A model generated the notes under the pieces. That model was given only the letters and a program-made list of their open reading frames with translations, did no database searches and was not told the DNA's origin. This document shows, piece after piece, positions 46,850 to 57,824 of a stretch of DNA of 64,000 nt. The first letter of the stretch is position 1; every line of letters starts with the position of its first letter. The stretch is from Owenia fusiformis. Taxonomy: Eukaryota > Annelida > Polychaeta > Sabellida > Oweniidae. The stretch spans positions 39,628,848 through 39,692,847 of the forward strand of contig CAIIXF020000006.1 of the NCBI GenBank assembly GCA_903813345.2, given 5' to 3'. Position numbers and translations under genes: made by a program.

Positions 46850-49325
46850 GACACAAACACTTCAAGTGTTAGAACCCTGGGATAGCCCAGTTGAACAGCT
46901 GCCATAGAAGCAACCCAGAGTGTACCTGACTTAATTATATACAATAGTCATCATGGGTTAGGGGAGAAAATTGTTGCAAACATGCAACAAAAATATTGCA
47001 CCATTATGAACTAATTATCTTGCTCTATGTGTATTTATTATTACACTGTAAAACATCAGATGGGTTCACAGTGTCTGAATTCCAGGATGATGTGAAATGA
47101 ACAAATAGACCTAATTTGGAATAAGATACTTGTAAATCCTAATATGGTATGTTTCTATAGCACACCATCAATAAATCTATAATTGGATGTACCTTTTCTT
47201 GAAAAAAGGATTTTCTTGAAATTGTCAATTTTAATATAACCCAAATTAGATTGAAATTTTTCTGAAAATATCCGGCAAAAATATTTTGCACATTTGATCC
47301 AAACTTGGAAATGTCAACCCCTTCCTTCACAAAGTCAAAATTGATGAAAAGCTGACTATGAGCATGCATCTATTTGCCAATTTGCCCATTTTCCCATTCT
47401 TTATATAGAGCATCAATTCATGTTCACAATTAAGTCAGTAGCATTCCAAGATGATTCCAGATGCCATTTTGAAACATTTTTGAGATGCTTTTAGGGAAAA
47501 AACAACTTGTAGAGACAACTGTAGAAAGATGTTGAAATACCTTATCTCAGTTGGAATTGAAATTCTGGATGCTAAGAAATGTAGATAAATTGAAATGTCA
47601 ATTGTAATTATAATGTCAGTTGTAACATGGAATGAAAGTGCCGAAAACACTGACTTCTTAATTGAGTTTAGTTGTGTTCCATGTTCAAACATTTACAGTA
47701 CAAAGTAAAGGTAAATTATGGGACAGATTACGGGACAAATTATGGGAAAAATTGGCACTATGCTCTAGCCACATAAGGCAACCTCTGACCTAAAATTGCC
47801 ATCTTAAATTCTATCATTGTATTATAATGACAACTAACATGACTCTGTTGAGTAAGTCAGTCTCAAAAAGCGTAACATGTCACCAAAAATTGCTAGTATA
47901 AATTGAAGTTACACCCTTTCATATCAATTAACCAGTCAAAAATTTCATTCCAGAAATCGGATAATTGTAGCGATGCATGAAACAGTTGTAGAATCTGACA
48001 ATAGGCGAGACATTCAGAGATGGACAAAACAATGTTAGGGCTCATACTTTTGATTAATGGGGACATCATATTTTTAAGAGAAAAATAAAATCAGATTGAA
48101 GTTCTGTATCTCATGAGTGATCTTGTGAAAAACATTTTAGAACAAAAAATAATTTTGTCTTTTTCATTCTAATAGAAATATTCTGGTCCATGTGAAAACC
48201 CATTGAAGATTTAATGGTTCACCTCTAAAAATCATGCAATATAATGACAGAACATAACCACAAAAATATCTAATTTCATTAAAACGCTCCAAATATTCCA
48301 TGGATCCATTACGATGGACATTTATTACATAAAATCATTGAGATTGAATTGGGTACTTTAAATGTTAAATTGTTCTGTGATTTCAATTGAAGTGGCAAAA
48401 TTAGGTAATATCTTAAACAATCTCAAGCAACTCCTTTAAATAATTCCAATACAGGTATGACAATTTTTCTCATTCTCCCAAAAATTAAAATAAACTCTCT
48501 GATTTTTTCACATTTCTTTACAATTTAGAGTCTTTACTTTATCCCTATGTATTCTGTTTCATTATATTTCCCCTCTTTCCCACTTTATTCTACATTTTAA
48601 ACCATGACTTGTAATAATTTATTTCACGGGTCTTACATGGGAAATCCAAAGTTAACATCTGTTGGTTTTGCCTTCTTTGACCTCCCATGACGGGCCATGA
48701 TTTTATCCATTGGAATTAAATGTTAAGGTCTCAAACTTTTCTCAAGAAAATTTCTGACAAGTGTAGTATTGTCTACATGTAAAAAATTATGTTCAAATTT
48801 GTTTAAATTTTAATCTAATTTGCTTAAGCTTTTTAATAATTTGTTATTGTTAGTGTACCATTTCAGAACTATTCAAGAATGCATTTTGGTATTTTACAAA
48901 GAGGGCATATATTTGTTTCTCAAATTAAATAAGTTAGTCTAGACTCCAATCACATCTATTTAACCTCCAGTAGCTGAATTGGGAGAAGGGGTTTACAGGG
49001 GCTTGAAGCAAGACTATAAAGGAGAGTTTTCTCAATCCAAATAAGATTTCTAGTTTGCACTTAAATTAAACAAACCCAATTCAACAATTCTGAATACTCA
49101 ATTACAGGTTATTTACTTCATTGATTGATTACACAGGTAAACACAAAGAGCAAAGGTAATCAGTTTGATCTTATTAGATCTCCACCTGTGCTTTTCACAT
49201 CTAAATGATCAATAATGATTACAGTGATCAAAGACTGGGATCAAAGCAGGATTAGAGAATATTTGACAAATCCATTTATGTATGACCAAAATCAATATTA
49301 TAATGAGTCTAATCACTCTGATTGT
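46850..49325. other. AT-rich stretch, no gene identified
   Basis: I searched the minus strand here for the missing C-terminal exon of APH-1 (a hydrophobic segment with an Ala-Gly-Gly motif) and did not find a convincing match. No structured repeat was noticed. Confidence 0.4.
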
Positions 49326-49630
49326 GTTTTACATATGTAATGATTGCATGTTTAAGTTCACATGTGACAATGCTACCCATATCATGGTGGTGAAATCAAT
49401 CTGGGTTTCTATGATCACATGAATTACAACATGGGCTTATGAAGATTATAACACTCATATCTTACATTGTTTTTAACATATGTAATGATTGCATGTTTAG
49501 GTCCACACTTGACAATGGTACACATATCATGGTGATGTAATCAATCTGCCTTTTTATAATCATAACACGGGCTTATAAAGATTATAATAGCAACTCAGAT
49601 GTTATACACTAGTTTTATACACATGCAATG
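49326..49630. repeat. 155-bp direct tandem duplication
   Basis: ACATATGTAATGATTGCATG at about 49331 recurs at about 49486. The downstream words (ATATCATGGTG, AATCAATCTG, GGGCTTAT, AAGATTATAA) keep the same order in both copies. A third, partial start follows at about 49618. Confidence 0.65.
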
Positions 49631-51670
49631 ATGGGATTGATTTTAGCTTAGACCCATTGTTGAACTTGGTTAATTGTGTATCTCTTTTATTATGACCACC
49701 AAATGTCGAAGCCAATATGCATCCATTTTGACAGCGGCCTGGATGCCAGAGTCTAAAGTACAGTTACAAAGCCTGGATATCTGAACACCTCTCTAGAGGA
49801 CATGTCTTAATGTGTCTAAACACTAAAGACAGGCTTTAAGCCTTTACTGAATATCTTACTAAAGTGTGTAGATAAAGCTCTCTTTTAAGAAGCAAAATTA
49901 AATTATTAAAAAGAGATGCCTATTCTGTGTCTTGAGACTATTTTGTAAGTTTCAATGTACTTGAAATATCAAAATAAAAAATATAACGCATCTTACCACT
50001 GATCTAATTGCTTAATTAAAACAAAGGGATATTACCCAAAACATTGTCGATGTGTCTAATTAGTTTACCTGTAAATTGATACACTTTGATCTTGAAATGT
50101 GAGTCCAGGTGTGATTATCTTAATTTGGCTATGTAACAGTTTATATTGAACGGTTAGAATATCTCAATGTTTGTTGTGATCAGTCGAATTAATTATATAA
50201 GGCACTTTATATTCATCTTTAACATGATAGCTACATGTCAGTCCAGTCTGAAACCCTCAGTTTTCTCTACTAAAGTGAAATCTACACAGATTTGGTTCAA
50301 ATTATAAAAAGGTGTAAGTTAAGTTCTCTAGATACACTAAAAATGAAAAATTGGGCCAGACTTTTGTGCATTCCAGGGATATTTTGTCTTGCCTAATTTA
50401 AGTCTACCTGATACCTTATGATATCCAGGTTTGAACAATGATAATAAAAAATAGATGACTTTTTTTCAGGATTAATTTCAGGTTACTCAATAACGTAACG
50501 CAATAAACCCTTCTAGGCATAAGCTAAAATTCTCCCATTTTATGACTATTTGATTTTAAAAGAAACATTAAAATCAAAGTTGAAACAGATTGTCTCGAAG
50601 AGTATGCTATACAAAGATTTCTACATTTAAACCTAAAATTAACATTACAAATATTCATATCAATTAAATAAATAGATCAACTGGAAAAACTGCTCCATTT
50701 TCTGCAATCTTTTTCATGTTCAATTCTCAACAGATTGAAAAGGAAAACAACTGAAACACAAAACCCTGAAACACATCAATGTAATTGAAATCAAATTTTT
50801 AATTTTAGTTACATTTCCTGATAATTATCACCATTGTGAATTGGTGAAGCTAAATATTTACTTATAGACCATTAGGTTTTATGTGCGTTTAATATGGTTT
50901 AATTCGCTCCCATTTCAGACAATATGGGACCATTATAGTCCCGTATCTACTGCTCCTATGCCTCAATTGGCCCTCTCAACAGATGGGTAAAATTACTCAA
51001 TCAATTCAACTTAGCCGATATTTTCTGGTTTCTCACAGAATCTTATGTCATCAAAGGTTTCAATATTACAATCTTGACAATAACATCTCTCAGTAGGATT
51101 TCAAAATAAACACAGCCACAATAGAACTCTATGGAATTTAATTATGCCAATTTTATGTAAAGAATAATAAATTAAGTATGAAATAGCATGTAGGGAACCT
51201 TTGATTTTATGTAAGAATTAGCATCTCTATGCCTCCTTGTGTTATAACTTGGAAAGTCTTGAACAAATTAGATAACTAACTACATGGGTATGTCGCAAAC
51301 AAGCCATCTCTTTTAGTCTGGCTAAAATGATCATTCAGGCCACTGGCATGAAAGTATAGCATCTCATAATAATGCATGTAATAGTAAATCTTTTGAATTG
51401 TAATGAAAGAAAACAGTAGTTCCTTCAGTGCTCTTCTTCGCGCCAAGGTTTTCAGGAATATGTTGACTGAAATGTTTAATGTAAAAAAATGAAGGATATA
51501 TTATATTTATAACACTGCTACATCGAAGAAATATCATATTTAATTGTCCCTAGGAATAAAACCCATATTCAATCCCTTTAAGTAAATAACCTCTAGACAG
51601 CTACAACTGTATATAAGTAAGATCTATTATGAGACTAATGTATGAAAAGTGATGTGTTCGATGCAGCAGA

Positions 51671-52195
51671 AGGTGTTCATTTCAAGTGTTCATTTCAGAC
51701 AGGTGTTCACTTTAGAAGTATGTGTTCCTCCAGAGGTGTTTATTTTATTTATATCATACATAAGTCTTGCATTAAGTCTAAGACCCCTAACTACTTTATC
51801 AGAAAGGTGTTCATTTCAAGTGTTCATTTCAGTTATGCGTTCATTTTAGAAGTATGTGTTCCCTTCAGAGGTGTTTATTTTATTTATATCATACATAATC
51901 TTGCATCAAGTCTAAGACCACTAACTACTTCATCAGAAAGGTGTTCATTTCAAGTGCTCATTTCAGATATGTTTTCACTTTAGAAGTATGTGTTCCCTTC
52001 AGAGGTGTTTATTTTATTTATATCATCCATAAGTCTTGCATCAAGTCTAAGACCCCTAACTACTTCATCAGAAAGGTGTTCATTTCAAGTATTCACTTCA
52101 GATAGGTGTTCAGTTTAGAAGTATGTGTTTCCTTAAGAAGTGTTTATTTTATCCATATCATACATAAGTCTTGCATCAAGCCTCTGGACCGCTAT
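51671..52195. repeat. 134-bp tandem repeat, about four copies
   Basis: AGGTGTTCATTTCAAG begins copies at 51671, 51805, 51939 and 52074, a spacing of 134, 134 and 135 bases. Each copy also holds TTTAGAAGTATGTGTT, TTTATTTATATCAT and AAGTCTAAGACC. It lies in DNA just downstream of the last APH-1 exon found. The plus-strand frames at 51642-51983 are repeat by-products. Confidence 0.85.
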
Positions 52196-52275
52196 CCATT
52201 TAACTTTCTACATTGAGCACATGGCTGAGTTGGTCTAAGGGCCATGAAGCAAGACATCATAAATATATCACTTAC

Positions 52276-52403
52276 CAGGCATGAGACCAACATGTGACTT
52301 GCAACAACAATGGCAGCCTGCCAATAGGCTTTCCTGTCCAGTCCAGCAAAAAATATTATTCCCCAAAATGTATGTAGGAATACAAAGCATAAAGTCAGGA
52401 ATG
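52276..52403 (-). CDS. APH1: APH-1, internal coding exon (fourth found)
   Basis: The 128-bp exon runs from an acceptor (TTTTCCAG) to a consensus donor (CTG|GTAAGT at 52275). It starts with two bases completing an Ala codon and continues in frame for 42 codons. It reads AFLTLCFVFLHTFWGIIFFA and later VASHMLVSCL. This corresponds to the APH-1 segment with the conserved LH-x-FWG motif and the following helix ending HLLVS. The next coding exon must start in phase 0 and carry the last helix; I did not find it. Confidence 0.9.
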
Positions 52404-52751
52404 CTGGAAAAGAAATGATTTAATGTCACAAAGCTTTCATCGAGTTTAAAAGATGGCAGCACTATACCCATATGCAATTTGAGTTTATTTGTCAAATAAG
52501 AACTTGCACTTTGGTGACATCTTTTTGATCTTGGGAGATATTTTGACTATGCAATTTGTGTTTTATCTGGGAGATATGATGCAGACTGTACGGACTTAGG
52601 TGACATCTTTATTAAGCCTGCAAGATATGTTTACTATTTAATTTGTTTGTGTTTTATTTTTATTAGGGAAATGAAAATCAATAGGTTTGATCAATCATCA
52701 TCATGGACCAAACAAATAAATAAACAGAGAAAGAAGCAAAAAATCAAATAC

Positions 52752-52874
52752 CTGAGACCAAGAAGAAGTCTTGAGATTCTCCATGGAGTCCTATTGTGCC
52801 GGGTCCCGTCATATCTGCTAGAATATTAACCAATGAAAATGCACCTCCCATGAGTCCAAAGCCTAAACCCGCAA
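52752..52874 (-). CDS. APH1: APH-1, internal coding exon (third found)
   Basis: The 123-bp exon lies between an acceptor (CTTTTTCAG) and a donor (TCAG|GTATTT). It completes the Val codon split by the previous exon and reads AGLGFGLMGGAFSLVNILAD, then MTGPGTIGLHGES and FFLVS. The GLGFG-x-MGG-x-FS-x-VN-x-L-x-D segment contains the GxxxG helix that APH-1 needs to assemble with the other gamma-secretase subunits. The GPGT-x-G-x-HG loop is equally characteristic. Phase at both ends fits the flanking exons. Confidence 0.93.
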
Positions 52875-53265
52875 CTGAAAAAGGAAAGAATTATAAAGTG
52901 AGGGTACATTTTTGGGGTACATTATACATTGCTGGGTACACTACATCTCTAGGTACATTTTAAAACTTCAAATTTCAATTCTTGCTGTAAAGTTTATACA
53001 TTCAGGTACAATTAAAGTTTGGGTATAATTCAGTTCTCGGTCAATAAATGTTCATTTGTTTAAAATACATTACATTTAAAGTGTAGAGTATAATTTAACT
53101 CTCTGACCTACCATATGTCATTCAATGTTTGTGCGTTACAAGTGCATTTAAAGTGTTAGGATGCAATATAATTTCTCAGACTCACTGTAAACTATACCAT
53201 TACATATTAGTTCATTACAAGTACATTTTAAGTTTAGGGTATACATGAAGTTTTAACTCTCAGAC

Positions 53266-54968
53266 TCACCATATGCCATTTAAAATGTTTGTTTTTGACA
53301 ACTCTGCATTGTTGTTCATCTTGCACTGACCATATGCCATTAAATGTTTGTTCTTGACAAATCTGAGTTGTTGTTCATCTTGCACTTACCATATGCCATT
53401 AAATTTTTGTTCTTGACAACTCCGAGTTGTTGTTCATCTTGCACTTACCATATGCCATTAAATGTTTGTTCTTGACAACTCTGAGTTGTTGTTCATCTTG
53501 CACTTACCATATGTCATTCAATGTTTGTTCTTGACAACTCTGAGTGGTTGTTCATCTTGCACTTACCATATGCCATTAATTGTTTGTTTTTGACAACTCT
53601 GAGTTGTTGTTCATCTTGCACTTACCATATGCCATTAAATGTTTGTTTTTGACAACTCTGAGTAGTTTGTCATATTGCACTTACCATATGCCATTAAAAG
53701 TTTGTTCTTGAGAGTTGTTGTTCATCTTGCACTTACCATATGCCATTTAATGTTTGTTCTTGACAACTCTGAGTTGTTGTTCATCTTGCACTCACCATAT
53801 GCCATTAAATGTTTGTTCTTGACAACTCTGAGTTGTGGTTCATCTTGCACTTACAATAAGCCATTAAATGTTTGTTCATAACAACTCTGAGTTGTTGTTC
53901 ATCTTGCACTTACCATATGCCATTAAATGTTTGTTTTTGACTTCTTTGAGTTGTTGTTCATCTTGCACCTACCATATGCCATTAAATGTTTGTTTTTGAC
54001 AACTCTAAGTTGTTGTTCATCTTGCACTTACCATATGCCATTAAATGTTTGTTTTTGACATCTTTGAGTTGTTGTTCATCTTGCACTTACCATATGCCAT
54101 TAAATGTTTGTTCGTGACAATTCTGAGTTGTTGTTCATCTTGCACTTACCATATGCCATTAAATGTTTGTTCTTGACAACTCTGAGTTGATGTTCATCTT
54201 GCACTTACCATATGCCATTAAATGTTTGTTCTTGACAACTCTGAGTTGTTGTTCATCGTGCACTTACCATATGCCATTAAATGTTTGTTCTTGACAACTC
54301 TGAGTTGATGTTCATCTTGCACTTACCATATGCCATTATATGTTTGTTTTTTACAACTCTGAGTTGCTTTTCATCTTGAACTTACCATATGCCATTAAAT
54401 GTTTGTTTTTGACAACTCTAAGTTGTTGTTCATCTTGTACTTACCATATGCCATTAAATGTTTGTTCTTGACAACTCTGAGTTGTTGTTCATCTTACACT
54501 TACCATATGTCATTGAATGTTTGTTTTTGACAACTCTGAGTTGTTGTTCATCTTGCACTTACCATATGCCATTGAATGTTCGTTTTTGACAACTCTGAGT
54601 TGTTGTTCATCTTGCACTTACCATATGCCATTAAATGTTTGTTCTTGACAACTCTGAGTTGATGTTCATCTTGCACTTACCATATGCTTTTAAATGTTTG
54701 TTCTTGACAACTCTGAGTTGTTGTTCATCTTGCACTTACCATATGCCATTGAATGTTCGTTTTCGACAACTCTAAGTTGTTGTTCATCTTGCACTTACCA
54801 TATGCCATAAAATGTTTGTTCTTGACAACTCTGAGTTGATGTTCATCTTGCACTTACCATATGCTTTTAAATGTTTGTTCTTGACAACTCTGAGTTGTTG
54901 TTCATCTTACACTTACCATATGCCATTAAATGTTTGTTCTTGACAACTCTAAGTTGCTGTTCATCTTG
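53266..54968 (-). repeat. 59-bp tandem array derived from an APH-1 exon end plus its splice donor
   Basis: About 29 head-to-tail units of 59 bases, one shortened near 53701. In the minus-strand sense each unit reads as the last 50 or so bases of the APH-1 exon ending ATGGCATATG, followed directly by GTAAGTGCAAG. The unit with the highest coordinate (54968-54913) is the functional exon end itself. The others lie in the intron behind it. Every unit keeps GT at the donor position: most have GTAAGT, two have GTGAGT, and single units have GTCAGT or GTAGGT. One unit (near 53855) has changed the base before the GT. Confidence 0.95.
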
Positions 54969-55005
54969 ACCCTGAGTCACTTTCTGTAGGCCGGCATCTG
55001 CTTTC
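54917..55005 (-). CDS. APH1: APH-1, internal coding exon (second found), founder of the 59-bp array
   Basis: The 89-bp exon lies between an acceptor (GTATTTTAG) and the donor TATG|GTAAGT at 54916. It completes an Arg codon, adds 29 codons and leaves one base for the next Val codon. It reads KADAGLQKVTQGQDEQQLRV followed by VKNKHLMAY. It corresponds to the hydrophilic linker between the third and fourth helices of APH-1, before the AY(V)-x-GLGFG segment. Its last 50 bases and donor are tandemly amplified in the next intron (see the 53266-54968 array). Phase agrees with both neighbours. Confidence 0.93.
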
Positions 55006-55330
55006 CTAAAATACACATATATTCATGATAACTAGTATTCACATTTGGAAGATGTTTAAAATACAAATCCACTGCATACTAAAATTGGACCTTAAATGTT
55101 TTTACATAAGAGGTGTTCAGATTAGGGAGGTGTTTGGTTGAAATGTATCTAAATTATTATGTCATTTGAATGGTAACTGGTCAACTCGTACCCAAGAAAG
55201 TCGTACCCAAGACAACTCGTAGCACTGCAACTAGGAAGCATTTGAACTACGGGTACTTGAGAATGATGATGATGATCATGCATAACCAAACAACACAAAG
55301 TCAAACATTTTTGAATCTTATTTCTCTTAC

Positions 55331-55474
55331 CTGAGTAATGCATAGAAAGCCAGTCGAAGTAGCTCTTGAAACAGTACGGAGAAAACAACGCCAAATGCCA
55401 GTTGTTGTCGGAGTGGAACCACAGCAAACCACAAAATGGAGGAGAGTAGAAGGGCTATCAGCCAGAAAAAGGCA
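55331..55474 (-). CDS. APH1: Gamma-secretase subunit APH-1, first coding exon found (partial gene)
   Basis: APH-1 is the multi-pass scaffold of gamma-secretase, the membrane protease complex with presenilin, nicastrin and PEN-2 that cleaves Notch and other type I proteins. This 144-bp exon, between acceptor ATTTCCAG and donor TCAG|GTAAG, encodes AFFWLIALLLSSILWFAVVP then FGVVFSVLFQELLRLAFYAL. These match helices two and three of the family, including the FFWL and QE-x-x-R-x-x-(F/Y)Y motifs. One base completes a preceding codon, probably Gly. The following exons at 55005, 52874 and 52403 continue without a phase break, giving about 160 residues of a protein usually 230-310 long. The N-terminal exon (about 38 residues) and the C-terminal exon are missing. 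I found no candidate for the first one between here and the window end. Confidence 0.93.
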
Positions 55475-55479
55475 CTGGA

Positions 55480-57468
55480 AATAAAAAGAATCATTGTATG
55501 TTATTGTGCTTTATTAAACCATATTTTATTTGCCCAATGTATGGGATCTGCAGGGTGTTTTTGAATCAGCTCTACCATATCCTGAGGCCCGGGTATACTG
55601 TCATTAAATGAAAGTGTAGAAGAAAGACTTATTTTATGTGACGAAAACAAGGTTGAAAATGAAACACATTTTTTATTTCAATGTACTAAGATATCATGAT
55701 TTAAGGTTTAAATTCTTTAAGAATCTTTACCTAAATAATTTAGAAGAAAGTGAAAAAATGAAACTTCTTTTCAATTAATGAACACACCTTTAAGATAGTT
55801 AAATATATCAAAGAAGCATTTATTAAAAGAAGGGAATATATTTATAATCAATGACTTTCTCTTATTATCACTTAACAAACAAAGCATTACTGCTGAAATT
55901 TGATTTTTATAATTTGTAAAAAGTGGTTGATAAGCCCAAGGTGGGCTGGGTGAATTATTGTATTACGCTGTATTACTGATATATATATTGTATGTAAGAC
56001 CGACCACTATAATATGAAATAAACTTAACTTAACTAAACTAAAGTAAATAAAAAAATCAGTCTTCTCCCTATCCATAAGCTTGGAAAAGTCAGTCTTATT
56101 CTCATACATGTAAGTAATCAGTATAATATACATGTATACACCATGCATTAACAACTCAGTACACTAGCAGACTTTTTAAACATTTTTAACATATTCCTGG
56201 GCCTCAGACCATATCATTGTAAAGATCGTCCATAGTCAATCAGGGCTGTAAGTCACTTTGCTCAATATAAGGGTCATCAGTTGTCTCCACAGGATTTTTT
56301 CTCAATTGGGCGCAAAATTCTCATTTTCACAATTCAGACTAAAATTGGTGAAAAAATGCCTACTTCTTTATGATTTCTCTCATTTTTAAGTGGGTACAAA
56401 TGGATTTTCAGGTGGGTGCAAGCCTATTTTCAAAATCTCAGTTGGGTGCTGAGCCCACTTGCTTTAATACTGGGGAGATCACTAGTCATCAATAAACCAC
56501 AAACTGCAGTTGGCTTCTTTAAAGGGAAAATGTAGAAAATTATGTTCATTATGGTTATTAAGTCACTTTGATTTTGCATGTCACTTATTTTTCCAAAAGA
56601 TCAATATTCCTCACTTCAGACATTGTTAATTACCAATTCCCACTTACAAAATTCCCACTTCATCTTCAAAAACTGTTGACTCTGGGATACCACCCACACC
56701 CCTTAGCAGTCTACAATTGAATCTGCAACAAAAACAAACTCTAGTCCACAGCATCAAAGCAAATGGGTACTACACTATTTACAAAATTTGCAGGATTGTG
56801 TGGGAATGTTTTACTATCAAGTTTTTAGGAATTCTGTATATTCTTGATGCTAGAAATCAAGGAGACATAACATACATCTTGCTGTGACATCTATTATTCT
56901 GGTCAAAATGACTTCATGCTTTTAAAACCCCATATTACTGATAGAGGGCTCTCATGACTCATATCAAATCCTACATGCATCTTACTGCCTTAGTTGCACA
57001 AGGCCATGGGGGGCCCAAATGAATGTTTGCCCCAAAGATTTTGTAGGGTCTCAATAAAAGGACCTATTTGGGCATAACTTGGGAATTTTTTGGGCCCTTT
57101 TAGGCCAAATTATCAAAAATGGGCCTTAAATCATTTTTCTGATTGGAAATCCCCCCCCCCCCGTTAGCTTCTGAATCCGCCAGTGTACTCTAAAATGGTG
57201 AAGATATTAATAGACAAGAATCACTTGAAAATGACAAGCTCTTTTTGAACACATAACGGTACAAATGATCTGTTAATTAGTATGTACATGTATAGTATTT
57301 ATTTGTTGAACATTATCATAAAGTACATTTTACTTTTGATTAGTTAGATATTTTAACTTGTTAATACCAAATATAAATAGTGGCATATTTTCACTTATTG
57401 AAAATCCTATCTACTAAAATATTCTGAGGCTTCATGTCAAATTATTTTGTACTATTTCCCAAATATGC
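55480..57468. other. Non-coding stretch upstream of the APH-1 exons found
   Basis: It is presumably intron of APH-1. I found no exon encoding the expected N-terminal helix. There are no large repeats, only a C-run at about 57151-57162. Confidence 0.35.
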
Positions 57469-57469
57469 C

Positions 57470-57820
57470 GAGTACTAAAATAGTACTCATGGCATTTTAG
57501 CACTAATGGAGTACTCATTTCAGTAAATATTAGTACTAAATGAGCACTTATGACATGAGTACTGATTTATTGCATGTTTTAGTACTAAATGAGTACTCAT
57601 ATGATGAGTGATAAAATAGCAGTAATTTCATTGATTTTTAGCACTTAATTGGTACTCATATCATGAGTGATAAAATAGTGCTAATAAAATTGATTTTCAG
57701 CACAAAATGAGTACTCATATCTTGAACTAGTACTAAATTAGCACTCTTTGCATGAGTGCTCATGAGTGCACTTTTGACAGAGTGCTAATTTAGTACTTAT
57801 TTTGTACTAATTGAGTAATC
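57470..57820. repeat. Degenerate array of AGTACT/AGCACT palindromes
   Basis: Within about 350 bases, AGTACT, AGCACT, GTACTCAT, ATGAGTACTCAT-like words and AGTACTAAAT recur some 20 times in both orientations, at roughly 15-25 base spacing. The whole stretch can fold back on itself. No open frame is involved. It looks like a worn palindromic satellite or MITE. Confidence 0.6.
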
Positions 57821-57824
57821 TGCA

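Noticed and set aside
46860-46925. Possible C-terminal exon of APH-1 on the minus strand
   Set aside because: There is an AG and a short open frame, but the peptide lacks the expected final helix and Ala-Gly-Gly motif.
48645-48725. Short minus-strand frame with basic residues (MARHGRSKKAKP)
   Set aside because: Only 26 codons, no splice context, no match to the expected APH-1 end.
52268-52495. 75-codon minus-strand frame
   Set aside because: It is out of phase with the APH-1 exon at 52276-52403, which has proper splice sites.
53266-54968. CRISPR-like regular array
   Set aside because: Units are contiguous without unique spacers and match an exon end; the genome is eukaryotic.
55149-55427. 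92-codon minus-strand frame
   Set aside because: It is a shifted reading of the real APH-1 exon at 55331-55474.
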